Below are positions 42,002 to 51,698 of a stretch of DNA of 64,000 bases, piece after piece. The translations under genes and the position numbers were made by a program. The stretch covers positions 1 to 64,000 of the forward strand of contig CAMDJW010000014.1 in NCBI GenBank assembly GCA_945901025.1. The letters run 5' to 3'. The notes under the pieces were generated by a model. It worked only from the letters and a program-made list of their open reading frames with translations. It made no database searches and was not told where the DNA came from. Position 1 is the first letter of the stretch. Each line of letters opens with the position of its first letter. The stretch is from Spirosoma fluviale (lineage in GTDB: Bacteria; Bacteroidota; Bacteroidia; Cytophagales; Spirosomataceae).

Positions 42002-43665
42002 TTCTTATTAAAAAAGGCTTTTAAATGATTTAAAGGTAAAGCGTTAAGGGTAAGTGCTTTTAAAAGGCCACCCTTGCGACCAACTTTTACCCCATATTTC
42101 ATGTCTTTCAACCCCTCAATTTTATGAGCGTCTGGATTGATCGAAACAAAAACCCCTTTATCCATCGCTGCATAAATGTGTCGCCAATCTAAATCAAGTC
42201 GGTATGGGCTTGCATTCAATTCAATACTGACGCCGTTTGCAAGGCAAGCATCTAAAATTTTATGCGTATTCAAAGGGTAACCAGGTCTAGAAAGCAATAG
42301 CCTGCCCGTTGGATGACCTAAAATAGATGTATATGGATTTTCTATGGCACGAATTAATCGATCCATCGCTTTATCCAAATCCATGGTTAAGTTGGCATGC
42401 ACAGAGGCCACCACATAATCAAATTGGGATAAAATATGGTCATTATAATCCAAAGATCCATCCGGTAGAATATCCGCTTCGATTCCTTTCAAAATAGTAA
42501 AATCAGACCATAGTAAATTGAGGCGGTCAATCTCTTCATGTTGGCGCAAAACATCTTCTTCCTTCAAACCACCCGCATAAGCTGCGTATTGCGAATGATC
42601 AGCAATTCCAAAGTAATGTAAACCTAAACTCCGACAAGCTTCTGCCATTTCTTGGAGTGTATTTTTTCCATCTGAATAAACGGAGTGATTATGCAAGCAG
42701 CCTTGTAAATCCTGCTCTTCGATCAAATCTGTATTTTTATGTTGGCCAGCCCACTCAAACTCTTGTAATCCCTCCCGCATTTCAGGGAGAATAAATGGCT
42801 TATTTGATTCTTGGTAAATGGACTCCTCCGTCAACAAGGTTTTACCCTGAAATTGATTATAAAAATCAATGGATTCCAAATGATTTTCATGAGCACTGTG
42901 TTGAAATAAGGCAGATACAAATTCAGATTTATCAACCAAATGAATTTCAATAGGGATTAAATGATCTTCAAAAAAACCACGCCATGTAAATGGCGAAGAG
43001 GCTTGGAGATCCTCAGAGAAACCGGCAAGCTCAGAAATCAGTAGTGGACTTCCAAAAATATTATCGGTTTCTATCACAAAAACTAAAGAGTTTATGACTT
43101 CGCAATTACGCCTTGATTCTCCCGAAATAGCTATTTTGTCAAATGCCACTTGTAACATGGCCAGTATACGATCACTTAAAAAAATCGCTTTATCTAACCT
43201 AAGTTTTTTTCTATTTTCTTGAATGTAAATGATTTGAGATTGAATGGAAGATTGTATCGCTGAGCCAAATCCCTTTAATTTTTCAATTTGGCCATTTTGG
43301 CAAGCGGTATTCAAATCCTCAAAGTTTGACACATTTAGTTCCTGCCAGATAGCTCGAACTTTTTTGGCACCTAAACCCTTAATTTTCAGAAGATCTAAAA
43401 TACCTGGCGGCGTCTTTTCAACAATCTCTTCTAGTTCCTGACAAGTTCCTGATTGGGCAAGTTCATAAATTAATTGGACGATGACTTTTCCCACTCCAGG
43501 AATTAATATTAATTGATCGGTAGTCAACTGGTTTATTAATCCAGGAAACTTATCTAATCCACGTATCGCAAAAGAAAGATTTTTAGCTTTGAACTCATTG
43601 ACGCCATGGACATCCCAAAGCTTAACTAATAACTCTAACGCATCAACTAACTCATCATTTTCCAT
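41998..43665 (-). CDS. PolX-like protein: degenerate X-family polymerase with intact-looking PHP nuclease domain
   Basis: A 555-aa homologue of bacterial PolX. The N-terminal helix-hairpin-helix parts (about 1-160) carry LILIPGVGKVI and IKGLGAKKVRAIW. The palm domain follows, but where active PolX has a Gly-Asp-x-Asp pair this protein reads GESRRNCEVINSLVFVI, and the third Asp appears replaced in IEIHLV. The C-terminal PHP domain (about 330-555) keeps its metal motifs: CLHNHSVYSDG, GIADHS, GIEADIL, VASVHANL, HPTG and NPDAHK. It is thus probably a 3'-5' exonuclease or phosphoesterase only. I start at 43665; the ATG at 43680 is the alternative. Confidence 0.88.
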   Translation of the reverse strand: MENDELVDALELLVKLWDVHGVNEFKAKNLSFAIRGLDKFPGLINQLTTDQLILIPGVGKVIVQLIYELAQSGTCQELEEIVEKTPPGILDLLKIKGLGAKKVRAIWQELNVSNFEDLNTACQNGQIEKLKGFGSAIQSSIQSQIIYIQENRKKLRLDKAIFLSDRILAMLQVAFDKIAISGESRRNCEVINSLVFVIETDNIFGSPLLISELAGFSEDLQASSPFTWRGFFEDHLIPIEIHLVDKSEFVSALFQHSAHENHLESIDFYNQFQGKTLLTEESIYQESNKPFILPEMREGLQEFEWAGQHKNTDLIEEQDLQGCLHNHSVYSDGKNTLQEMAEACRSLGLHYFGIADHSQYAAYAGGLKEEDVLRQHEEIDRLNLLWSDFTILKGIEADILPDGSLDYNDHILSQFDYVVASVHANLTMDLDKAMDRLIRAIENPYTSILGHPTGRLLLSRPGYPLNTHKILDACLANGVSIELNASPYRLDLDWRHIYAAMDKGVFVSINPDAHKIEGLKDMKYGVKVGRKGGLLKALTLNALPLNHLKAFFNKN

Positions 43666-43668
43666 GCA

Positions 43669-43676
43669 CAAATATA
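43669..43676 (-). promoter_or_regulatory. -7 promoter element directly before the PolX-like gene
   Basis: On the minus strand TATATTTG matches TAnnTTTG and ends 3 bases before the ATG at 43665. This favours the shorter start and would give a leaderless transcript, as suggested for grpE and the methyltransferase gene. Confidence 0.35.
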
Positions 43677-43921
43677 TCATCCTCGAGGGACAAAATAATA
43701 CAGTTGGCCTAAGTTAATCATGTTAGCACCAACGCATACATCATTCAAAAGGTAGCTCATTGACCTAAAAATGAGCGTATTATCAAATGAAAATGGTAAA
43801 TTTCCAATAATTTAAATTGTATTTAGGGAAAGAATTAAAAAATTATTTCTTTTTGAAAATTAAATCAAAAATAAAATTTTAAATTATTGAGGTAATCAAG
43901 CAATATAAATTTTTCAAGCCT

Positions 43922-45352
43922 ATGAATTTCACATTTGACAACTACAACGCAGAGGGCTTTTTTGACGAAATGTTTACCGAAGACGGTCAAACAAGATCAG
44001 GATATACTTATTTTAAGGACCGCGTTGAACAGCTTACTAAGGAAGAATTCATGCGGCGTCAAATTTCTGCCGAGAGAGCATTAATGGCAATGGGCATTAC
44101 TTTTAATGTATATTCAGAAAATGAAGGAACAGAGCGCATTATACCCGTTGACATAATCCCAAGAATTGTCAGTGCACAGGAATGGGAGAAAATGGAAAAG
44201 GGATTAATTCAGCGAATTACGGCTTTAAATTTATTTTTGGCCGACATCTATGCAGATCAAAAAATTATCAAAGATGGAATCATTCCAAAGGAAGTAATTT
44301 ACTCATCAAAAAACTTTTTAGAGCCATGCATGGGCATTAAACCGCCTAAAAATATTTGGATCCACATCACAGGAACAGATTTAATTAGGGGAAATGATGG
44401 CGAATATATGGTTTTAGAGGATAATTTAAGATGTCCATCTGGTGTTTCCTACATGATGGAAAACAGGGAGTTGTTGAAGCAAACATTTCCTGAAGTTGTA
44501 GCAAAAACACAAATTAGACCCATTGCTGATTATCCGCATAAACTATTGCAAATGCTCCGATTCATTAGCGATAGACCTGAACCTACCGTGGTGGTACTTA
44601 CTCCCGGAATTTACAATTCAGCCTACTTTGAACATTCCTATTTGGCCCAACAAATGGGTGTCGAGTTAGTTGACGCACGCGATTTAGTCGTGCACGAAGG
44701 CTATGTAAAAATGAGAACGACCAAAGGTTTCAAAATAGTAGATGTTATTTACAGACGAATTGATGATACATTCCTAGACCCCAAAACCTTTAATCCGGAT
44801 TCCTTAATTGGAATTCCAGGGATATTTGAAGTATATAAAAAAGGAAAAGTAGCCCTAGCAAATGCTCCTGGGACGGGCGTTGCCGATGATAAGGTGATTT
44901 ATGCCTATGTGCCACGCATAATTAAATATTATTTAGGGGAAGATCCGATCATCGAAAATGTAAAAACTTATATCTGCAGTGAACCGGATGATTTGAAATT
45001 TGTGTTAGAAAATATCGGTGATTTAGTGGTCAAAGAGGCCAATGAGGCCGGTGGATATGGGATGTTGATCGGTCCGAAATCGACCAAAGAAGAACAAGAG
45101 AATTTCAAAAAGTACATTTTGGCTAATCCAAGAAATTATATTGCTCAACCGACGATTTCATTATCTCGGGTGCCATGCTTAATCGATGACCATGCGGAAG
45201 GCAGGCACGTTGATTTAAGACCCTATATTTTATACGGAGATGGTGTAAATGTTATGCCAGGAGGATTAACCCGTGTGGCATTAGGTAAGGGCTCTTTGGT
45301 TGTGAATTCCTCACAAGGAGGAGGTTCGAAGGATACTTGGGTACTTTATTAG
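43922..45352 (+). CDS. Circularly permuted type 2 ATP-grasp protein
   Basis: A 476-aa enzyme of the circularly permuted ATP-grasp group (DUF404/DUF407 type). Signatures include LFLADIYADQKIIKDGIIP, MVLEDNLRCPSGVSYM, VVKEANEAGGYGMLIGP and SSQGGGSKDTWVL at the end. The family is thought to ligate an amino acid or peptide, and it is usually next to an alpha-E (DUF403) protein and a transglutaminase-like protease in peptide-making clusters. Here neither partner follows; the gene stands alone, divergent from the PolX-like gene. The substrate is unknown. Confidence 0.92.
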   Translation: MNFTFDNYNAEGFFDEMFTEDGQTRSGYTYFKDRVEQLTKEEFMRRQISAERALMAMGITFNVYSENEGTERIIPVDIIPRIVSAQEWEKMEKGLIQRITALNLFLADIYADQKIIKDGIIPKEVIYSSKNFLEPCMGIKPPKNIWIHITGTDLIRGNDGEYMVLEDNLRCPSGVSYMMENRELLKQTFPEVVAKTQIRPIADYPHKLLQMLRFISDRPEPTVVVLTPGIYNSAYFEHSYLAQQMGVELVDARDLVVHEGYVKMRTTKGFKIVDVIYRRIDDTFLDPKTFNPDSLIGIPGIFEVYKKGKVALANAPGTGVADDKVIYAYVPRIIKYYLGEDPIIENVKTYICSEPDDLKFVLENIGDLVVKEANEAGGYGMLIGPKSTKEEQENFKKYILANPRNYIAQPTISLSRVPCLIDDHAEGRHVDLRPYILYGDGVNVMPGGLTRVALGKGSLVVNSSQGGGSKDTWVLY

Positions 45353-45355
45353 TAA

Positions 45356-45401
45356 TTAGGTAATAGGTATTAGGTAAAAGGTATTAGGTAATAGGTAATA
45401 G
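45356..45401 (+). repeat. Three tandem 14-bp repeats, left arm of an imperfect inverted repeat
   Basis: TTAGGTAATAGGTA occurs at 45356-45369 and 45384-45397, with TTAGGTAAAAGGTA between them, starting 4 bases after the ATP-grasp stop. Similar units occur in opposite orientation at 45464-45532, so the two arms could pair. Confidence 0.8.
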
Positions 45402-45427
45402 TGTCTTGTCCTGAAATAGGTTGACCG
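45401..45427. mobile_element. Possible remnant of an insertion-sequence end
   Basis: The segment TGTCTTGTCCTGAAATAGG followed by TTGACCG resembles, from memory, terminal inverted repeats of IS3-type elements in Bacteroidota. No transposase and no second end are present, so at most it is a scar. Confidence 0.35.
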
Positions 45428-45463
45428 TTATGGTGATTAATAATTAATAGGTAAATCTTTTTT

Positions 45464-45532
45464 TACTATTATCTTACCTTATACCTCTTACCTAAATTTA
45501 TTACTTATTACCTGTTACTTATTATCTAATAG
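45464..45532 (-). repeat. Right arm of the imperfect inverted repeat
   Basis: Read on the minus strand, it is made of degenerate units such as TTAGGTAAGAGGTA and AACAGGTAATAAGTAATA, matching the left-arm repeats. It reaches into the last codons of lysA. As a large stem between convergent genes it may end transcription from both sides. Confidence 0.65.
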
Positions 45533-46761
45533 ATCTGATTTCTAGTCAAATCATCTAACGTTTCTCTTTTACGAATTAAAATCGCTTTTGAACCGTCGAT
45601 GAGTACTTCGGCAGGCAAAAACCTCGAATTATAATGTGAGGCCATGGTAAACCCATAAGCTCCAGCATTTGCTAGGGCAATAATGTCACCCTCCTTTACC
45701 TCATTCAAATTTCTTTCGTTTTGCTTGCCATTAAAATCAAATGAAAAGGTATCGGTTTCACAAATATTTCCAACTACCCGGTAAGCTTTTTGAATTCCGG
45801 AATTTGCATTGGAAGCATTAAAAATATAATGATAAGAACCATACATCATGGGTCTAATCAAATGATTAAGACCTGTATTAATTCCTAAAAAAGTCTTGAT
45901 CGGATCATTTTTTACTACGGTAGCCTGCGCTAAAAAAGTCCCGGCCTCACTCACCAAAAACTTACCTGGTTCCACCCAAAGCCTTAATTCTCGTCCATAT
46001 TGACGGCTAAATTCAAGAAAAGATTGACTCATTAATTGGCCCACTTCCTGCATGTCAACCCCCGGGTCTTCGGGTGAATAGGGAACTTTAAATCCACCTC
46101 CCAAATCAATAATTTCCAAGTCCTTAAAGTCAAACGCAAATTCAAAAAGTGCAGATGCGGCTTCTTGAAATGTTTTACCATCTTTTATATCTGAGCCAGT
46201 ATGTTGGTGCAAACCAATGACATGAATTTTATATTGATTGACGATGGCTAAAATTTCCTCTTTTTGATGAATTGAAATACCAAATTTAGATTCAGGATGA
46301 GCGGTCATGATTTTTTCATTTCCACCACCAAAAACATGAGGCTTAATGCGAATAAGACAAGGCTTAGTTGAGCCATATTGTTGACCAAACTTTTCCAGCA
46401 CAGAAAGATTGTCCAAGTTCACAATGGCGCCTTTGTCAACAGCAATTTCAATCTCTGAAAAATCAACTCCACTCGGGGTAAAAGTTATTTGATTGCCAGC
46501 ATAACCAGCCAAGATACCTAATTCTAATTCTTGGGGAGAAACAACATCTAAATCCACTCCATTTTCCAGCATGATACGCAAAATAGATATATTAGTATTC
46601 GCTTTACACGCATATTTAATCGATAAAGGAAAACCCTTCAATGACCCACGAAGAACTGAAATTTTTTCCCTAATTTTGTCTGCATCGTAGACATATAGGG
46701 GCGTTCCAAATTGTTGGGCCAAGTCCGTTAACTGAATACCTTGAATGGAATAATATGCCAT
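45526..46761 (-). CDS. lysA: Diaminopimelate decarboxylase
   Basis: LysA makes lysine from meso-diaminopimelate, using pyridoxal phosphate. The PLP lysine lies in SIKYACKANTN near residue 45. Other motifs are GLHQHTGSDIKDG, LGGGFKVPY and VGNICETDTF, which carries the substrate-binding Cys of the second subunit. The start at 46761 gives 411 aa; an ATG at 46806 would add a hydrophobic tail and run across the TAnnTTTG box at 46780. The last two codons overlap the decayed repeat arm downstream. Confidence 0.96.
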   Translation of the reverse strand: MAYYSIQGIQLTDLAQQFGTPLYVYDADKIREKISVLRGSLKGFPLSIKYACKANTNISILRIMLENGVDLDVVSPQELELGILAGYAGNQITFTPSGVDFSEIEIAVDKGAIVNLDNLSVLEKFGQQYGSTKPCLIRIKPHVFGGGNEKIMTAHPESKFGISIHQKEEILAIVNQYKIHVIGLHQHTGSDIKDGKTFQEAASALFEFAFDFKDLEIIDLGGGFKVPYSPEDPGVDMQEVGQLMSQSFLEFSRQYGRELRLWVEPGKFLVSEAGTFLAQATVVKNDPIKTFLGINTGLNHLIRPMMYGSYHYIFNASNANSGIQKAYRVVGNICETDTFSFDFNGKQNERNLNEVKEGDIIALANAGAYGFTMASHYNSRFLPAEVLIDGSKAILIRKRETLDDLTRNQIY

Positions 46762-46779
46762 TGAAATTAAATTTAGCGA

Positions 46780-46787
46780 CAAATATA
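46780..46787 (-). promoter_or_regulatory. -7 promoter element of lysA
   Basis: On the minus strand TATATTTG matches TAnnTTTG, 18 bases before the lysA ATG. It supports the start at 46761. Confidence 0.45.
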
Positions 46788-46806
46788 GCCCTAAAATGAT
46801 CATCAA

Positions 46807-48123
46807 ATGAAATACTTATACACATTTCTTTATTTCATCGTTTTCTCAAGCGTTTTTGGTCAAATTAAAAGCGGTCCAATGCTAGGGTATTCCGAAATGA
46901 AGGAGACCTTAATTTGGATTCAAACTGAAAAGTCATCCAAGGTTGAAATAAAATATTGGCAAAAAGATAACAAATCGATTAGTACAATTAAAACAACCGA
47001 TCCCGTTCAAACTCAAAAGCAAGATAATTTTATTACCAAAATCATTACTGACCCATCGGAAATGGGTAAGAAATATTCTTATGAGGTCTGGATAGATGGT
47101 AAAAAAATGAATTTTGATTATCCACTTGAATTTCAAACTCAAGCATTATGGCAATATCGAACGGATCCACCTAATTTTACTTTTGCCTTTGGATCCTGCA
47201 ATTATATTAATGAAGAAAATTATGATCGGCCGGGCAGACCTTATGGAGGTGCCGACGAAATTTATCAATCGATCTATAAACAAAAGCCAGATTTCATGAT
47301 TTGGGGAGGAGATAATTTTTATTACCGAGAACCCGATTGGAATACAAAAACAGGAATGATCCATCGAAATGACCACACTCGAGGACAAAAATCAGTCCAA
47401 GCACTCTTAGCAAATACGCATCATTATGCTATTTGGGATGATCATGACTATGGTCCCAATGATGCTGATCGTTCTTTTGTTTTAAAAAATACAGCCTTGG
47501 AATTGTTTAAGCTTTATTGGGGTAATTTAAATTATGTGTTCCCCCAAGAAGCAATCACAGGCCAGTTTCAGTGGTCCGATACCGAGTTTTTCTTAATGGA
47601 TGACCGTTGGTTTAAGGCGCCAAATGATTTAAAAGATCCCGCAAAAGATTACTTTGGTCAAAAGCAATTAAATTGGCTTTTGGATGCATTAACAACCAGT
47701 AGAGCTAGTTTCAAAATCGTTGTAAACGGGGGACAAATCATAAATCCGGCTAAAATCTTTGAAAATATGTCAAATTATGAACAAGAAAGGAATCAATTAT
47801 TAAAAGAAATACAAAATAGAAATATTCCCGGAGTTGTATTTCTTTCAGGCGATCGGCATACGTCTAGTTTTTGGAAACTCGAACGCCCAGGCACATATCC
47901 CTTATATGATTTAACCGTTTCGCCATTAACTGCCGGAACAGCCACCCCACATAAATTGGATTTAAACGAACAATTAGTTCCAGGAACGATGACTCAAGAG
48001 CGAGCATTTGCTACAGTCAGTGTATCAGGCCCATTAAAAGATCGTACGTTAAATATTACTTTACGTGACGTAAAGGGAGAAGTTTTGTGGAAACAAGAAT
48101 TAAAATCAAATTTATTAAAATAA
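46807..48123 (+). CDS. PhoD-like alkaline phosphatase D family protein
   Basis: A secreted metallophosphoesterase of 438 aa with a signal peptide (about 1-19, ending VFGQ). An N-terminal beta-sandwich (about 20-110) is followed by the phosphatase core: FAFGSCNYIN, MIWGGDNFYYRE, AIWDDHDYGPNDAD, VVNGGQ and FLSGDRHTSSF. The DHDYGPND motif is typical of PhoD relatives that use Ca2+ and Fe3+. The signal peptide has no twin arginine, so export through Sec is likely. It heads a tight three-gene run with osmC and thyA. Confidence 0.92.
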   Translation: MKYLYTFLYFIVFSSVFGQIKSGPMLGYSEMKETLIWIQTEKSSKVEIKYWQKDNKSISTIKTTDPVQTQKQDNFITKIITDPSEMGKKYSYEVWIDGKKMNFDYPLEFQTQALWQYRTDPPNFTFAFGSCNYINEENYDRPGRPYGGADEIYQSIYKQKPDFMIWGGDNFYYREPDWNTKTGMIHRNDHTRGQKSVQALLANTHHYAIWDDHDYGPNDADRSFVLKNTALELFKLYWGNLNYVFPQEAITGQFQWSDTEFFLMDDRWFKAPNDLKDPAKDYFGQKQLNWLLDALTTSRASFKIVVNGGQIINPAKIFENMSNYEQERNQLLKEIQNRNIPGVVFLSGDRHTSSFWKLERPGTYPLYDLTVSPLTAGTATPHKLDLNEQLVPGTMTQERAFATVSVSGPLKDRTLNITLRDVKGEVLWKQELKSNLLK

Positions 48124-48124
48124 G

Positions 48125-48562
48125 ATGGAAGTAGTTTTAAAGAGGATAGATGAAGATTTTCATTTTGAAGGAATGGGTAGCTCCTCCGTTCCAGTCCATA
48201 TTGACGCCGCAGAGGGTATAGGAGGACATAATGCAGGTGCTAGACCGATGGAATTACTGCTTATGGGGATCGGTGGATGTACTGCTATAGACGTTATTTT
48301 AATTCTAAAAAAGCAACGCCAAACGATCGAAGATTTTCAAATTAGAATTTCAGGAAACCGAGAAAAAATTAAAGGGACCGAGAAAACACCCTTTCATGAA
48401 ATCAATATTCAATTTGAACTAAAAGGCGCGATCGATGGAAATAAAGCATTAAAAGCAATCCAATTATCCATGGAGAAATACTGCTCCGCCACGGCCCAGT
48501 TAGAACCCAGCGCCAAAATAACACATACCTTAGTTTTAAACTCAAATCAATTTATAGCCTAA
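48125..48562 (+). CDS. OsmC/Ohr-family protein
   Basis: A 145-aa homologue of OsmC, a family of thiol peroxidases that detoxify organic hydroperoxides. The first conserved Cys lies in [15 protein letters not shown] and the second in [12 protein letters not shown], so the peroxidatic pair is intact. The N-terminal arginine-bearing strand precedes GAGARP-type sequence ([14 protein letters not shown]). It sits 1 base after the PhoD-like gene and 1 base before thyA, so it is surely co-transcribed with both. Confidence 0.93.
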   Translation: MEVVLKRIDEDFHFEGMGSSSVPVHIDAAEGIGGHNAGARPMELLLMGIGGCTAIDVILILKKQRQTIEDFQIRISGNREKIKGTEKTPFHEINIQFELKGAIDGNKALKAIQLSMEKYCSATAQLEPSAKITHTLVLNSNQFIA

Positions 48563-48563
48563 T

Positions 48564-49358
48564 ATGCAAGCTTATTTGGATCTACTGACTCATATAAAAG
48601 AAAAAGGCACGTATAAATCGGATCGCACAGGTACGGGTACAACCAGTGTTTTTGGATACCAAATGCGTTTCAATTTAGCCGATGGATTTCCACTGGTGAC
48701 CACAAAAAAAACACATTTGAAATCCATCATCTATGAATTACTATGGTTTTTAAAAGGAGAAACAAATACGGCCTATTTAAAAGAAAATAATGTCAGCATT
48801 TGGGATGAATGGGCAAGTCCAACGGGAGATTTAGGTCCTGTATATGGCAAACAATGGCGATCATGGGAAGGTGCTGATGGACAAGTGATTGACCAAATAA
48901 AAGATGTTATTGATACCTTAAAAACAAATCCCGACTCTAGGCGAATTATCGTCAGTGCCTGGAATGTGGCCGATTTACCTAAAATGGCCCTAATGCCTTG
49001 CCATGCCTTTTTCCAATTTTACGTGGCTGATGGTAAATTGTCATGCCAACTATACCAAAGGTCCGCCGATGTATTTTTAGGTGTACCGTTCAATATCGCT
49101 AGCTATGCACTTTTAACGATGATGGTAGCCCAAGTTTGTGATTTAGCTGTAGGCGATTTTGTTTGGACCGGTGGTGATACGCACCTTTATAGCAATCACA
49201 TGGAACAGGTTGATCTACAATTGACCCGCAGCCCACGCCCATTGCCCACTATGCGAATCAATCCAGACAAGAAAGACCTGCTCGATTTTGTTTTTGAAGA
49301 TTTTACGTTAGAAAATTACGACCCATATCCAGGCATTAAAGCACCTGTTGCGATTTAG
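48564..49358 (+). CDS. thyA: Thymidylate synthase (ThyA)
   Basis: ThyA methylates dUMP to dTMP with methylene-tetrahydrofolate. The 264-aa form is the short type without inserts. The catalytic Cys is in [13 protein letters not shown] (about residue 146), with RSDRTGTGT-like [15 protein letters not shown] near the start and the dUMP-binding [17 protein letters not shown]. The final residues KAPVAI are the classic C-terminus. It is the third gene of the phoD-like/osmC/thyA run and overlaps moxR by 4 bases at its 3' end. Confidence 0.98.
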   Translation: MQAYLDLLTHIKEKGTYKSDRTGTGTTSVFGYQMRFNLADGFPLVTTKKTHLKSIIYELLWFLKGETNTAYLKENNVSIWDEWASPTGDLGPVYGKQWRSWEGADGQVIDQIKDVIDTLKTNPDSRRIIVSAWNVADLPKMALMPCHAFFQFYVADGKLSCQLYQRSADVFLGVPFNIASYALLTMMVAQVCDLAVGDFVWTGGDTHLYSNHMEQVDLQLTRSPRPLPTMRINPDKKDLLDFVFEDFTLENYDPYPGIKAPVAI

Positions 49359-50317
49359 GCAAACAGCATTTTGATTATATCCGCGGCAGAAAATCCTTTG
49401 GATTCTGCCTTATAAGATAAAATAATACGGTGTTGTAACACAGCTACTGCCACTTCTCGTACATCTTCTACATTAGGCGAATATCGACCATGCATCAATG
49501 ACCTGCATTTGGCAGCCAATATTAAATTCTGAGAAGCGCGTGGTCCAGCACCCCAGGTGATAAATTCTTTGGTAGATTCTGTAGCCAAATCATTATCGGG
49601 TCTCGTTTTATGCACCAAAGTAACAGCCGCTTCAACCACATGATCTGAAACAGGCACACGTCTTATCAAATCTTGATAAGCTAATAAAGAACTAATCGTC
49701 AATAACGGTTTAATGTCATCATCTACCCTCGTTTGTTCCGTCATACGAACCACATTAATCTCATCCTGAAAACTAGGGTATTCTAATTTAATCATGAATA
49801 AAAAACGATCCAATTGGGCCTCGGGTAGTGGATAAGTTCCCTCCTGCTCAATCGGGTTTTGAGTAGCAAACACCAGAAAAGGTTTAGGCAATTCAAAGCT
49901 TGTCCCCGATACAGATACCGTTTCCTCTTGCATAGCCTCTAAAAGCGCAGATTGAGTTTTAGGTGGAGTCCGATTAATCTCGTCTGCCAACACTAAATTC
50001 GTAAATACAGGACCGCGATTAAATACAAAGTTGCGATTAGCATCTAAGATTTCAGATCCTATAATATCAGAGGGCATTAAATCAGGTGTAAACTGGATCC
50101 GTTTAAAATCCAAAGCAACCAACGAAGAAATGGTGTGAACTAATCGAGTCTTTGCTAAACCTGGAACTCCGACCAACAAACAATGACCCTGAGAAAATAA
50201 TGCATTAAGCATTAATTCAATGGTTAAATCTTGGCCTACTATCCTTTGATGAATAGCTGCTTTTAAAGCCTGAATGTCTTCAAAAAATGTTTCGGCAAGT
50301 TTAACGTCGTTCATCAT
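49355..50317 (-). CDS. MoxR-family AAA+ ATPase
   Basis: A cytoplasmic chaperone-like ATPase of about 320 aa. Walker A is GVPGLAKT, Walker B is [20 protein letters not shown], and sensor 1 is [19 protein letters not shown], all typical. MoxR proteins usually act with von Willebrand-domain partners (BatA/BatB); none are adjacent, and instead two envelope PpiC proteins lie upstream in the same operon. I choose the ATG at 50317 (50314 is the alternative), 2 bases after the SurA-like stop; an ATG at 50371 is inside that gene. Confidence 0.93.
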   Translation of the reverse strand: MMNDVKLAETFFEDIQALKAAIHQRIVGQDLTIELMLNALFSQGHCLLVGVPGLAKTRLVHTISSLVALDFKRIQFTPDLMPSDIIGSEILDANRNFVFNRGPVFTNLVLADEINRTPPKTQSALLEAMQEETVSVSGTSFELPKPFLVFATQNPIEQEGTYPLPEAQLDRFLFMIKLEYPSFQDEINVVRMTEQTRVDDDIKPLLTISSLLAYQDLIRRVPVSDHVVEAAVTLVHKTRPDNDLATESTKEFITWGAGPRASQNLILAAKCRSLMHGRYSPNVEDVREVAVAVLQHRIILSYKAESKGFSAADIIKMLFA

Positions 50318-50319
50318 AC

Positions 50320-51696
50320 TTATTGAGAAGCTCCACCCGATGATCCGCCAACAGTCCCCAGCGTATTGCAACTTTTAAACTCATCATCAATGTAAATAAA
50401 TACATCTTCTTTAGCTTTTAAAAACCATTTTTCTATCGCATCATTCTTCTTCCGAGTCAAAGCAATATTTGAAATTTTCTGATAATCCTCTTTTAGGTTA
50501 GCAAAATGAGGTGGATGTTTTGCCTTAAAAAATAAAATACGAACAGCACTGCGGCCATCCTCAGTTCGGTAAGGAATAGGGGTGGAAATTGTTCCAACTT
50601 TCATAGAATCAATCGAAAAATACAAGCCAGGCTCCATGGTTCCGTCAAAAGGAATTCGGTATGAACGACTTCCCATATCCATAATTAAACCCCCAGCATC
50701 CTGCGTTCCCTTGTCCTGAGAATTATCGCGCGCAGCAGCATCAAACTTAATAGAATCACGCTGAATCAAAACTCGAATACTGTCTAAATATTTAGTAGGC
50801 TCCGTTAAATCCAATTTTTGATAATCAGGTCTAAGCAAAATATGCCTTGCATGATATTCCTGTCCACGTACATCTAATAGCTGAATCATGTGAAAACCAA
50901 ACTCACTTTCTACTACTTCCGACATTTGATTTGGCTTTAATTTTAAAGCAGCAGCCTCAAAAGGTGCAACCATCTGGCCACGCTTAGAAAAACCTAGATC
51001 CCCCCCACGCTTACCACTTCCTAAATCCTCGGAATATAATTTTGCCAATTCTTCAAAGCTTTCCCCTTTTTCAATTCGCCTACGGTAATCTAACAAACGA
51101 GAAATTAATTCATTTTTTTGATCCTTATTGGGTTGAGCTAAACGAACAATATGCCCTACCTCAACTTCTGAAGGAAGATATGGCAATGAGTCCGTCGGAA
51201 TAGTACTAAAAAATGAGGCCACTTCCTTAGGGGTTATTTTGACATCATCTGTAATTTTGTCCTGCATTTTACGACCTGTCATCTGCTCTTTCAAATTGGC
51301 CCTCAACTCCTCTTTCATCGTAGCAATGGGTTTACCAAAAGCCTCCACAATATTTTTTGCAGTGCCATATTGCTGCTCCATTTGATCCATTCGAGAATTC
51401 AACTCCATTTCAATACGCTTATCTTCTACAATGACTGAGTCAATTTCAGCTTTTGCCAACATAAGTTTGTTGATCACTAATCCTTCCAATATTTGGCAAC
51501 GATCTGGGGTGTTGGCCTGACCACTTGTTTGATATTGCTGAAATTGTTGCTCAATCTCTGATTTTAGGATATAATGATTATCCACTTTAGCAATAATTTT
51601 ATCCAATAACTGAGCCGTATTTGCTTCTTGGGCTACACTTGTGATCGAAATTAAACAACCCACCACTCCTAAAAATAAATTCTTAATCCTCATCAT
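50320..51696 (-). CDS. SurA-like periplasmic peptidyl-prolyl isomerase
   Basis: A 458-aa periplasmic chaperone. After the signal peptide (about 1-22, ending SVAQ) comes a SurA-type N-terminal helical domain (about 28-170, with KVDNHYILKSEIEQQF). A well-preserved parvulin domain follows (about 180-280, GGDLGFSKRGQMVAPFEAAA) and a second, more diverged one (about 285-395). Such proteins escort outer-membrane barrels to the BAM machine. It is between the PpiC-OmpA gene (2 bases) and moxR (2 bases) in one operon. Confidence 0.92.
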   Translation of the reverse strand: MMRIKNLFLGVVGCLISITSVAQEANTAQLLDKIIAKVDNHYILKSEIEQQFQQYQTSGQANTPDRCQILEGLVINKLMLAKAEIDSVIVEDKRIEMELNSRMDQMEQQYGTAKNIVEAFGKPIATMKEELRANLKEQMTGRKMQDKITDDVKITPKEVASFFSTIPTDSLPYLPSEVEVGHIVRLAQPNKDQKNELISRLLDYRRRIEKGESFEELAKLYSEDLGSGKRGGDLGFSKRGQMVAPFEAAALKLKPNQMSEVVESEFGFHMIQLLDVRGQEYHARHILLRPDYQKLDLTEPTKYLDSIRVLIQRDSIKFDAAARDNSQDKGTQDAGGLIMDMGSRSYRIPFDGTMEPGLYFSIDSMKVGTISTPIPYRTEDGRSAVRILFFKAKHPPHFANLKEDYQKISNIALTRKKNDAIEKWFLKAKEDVFIYIDDEFKSCNTLGTVGGSSGGASQ

Positions 51697-51698
51697 TT

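Noticed and set aside
45356-45532. Possible CRISPR array
   Set aside because: The repeat units are 14 bases, tandem without unique spacers, and no cas genes are near.
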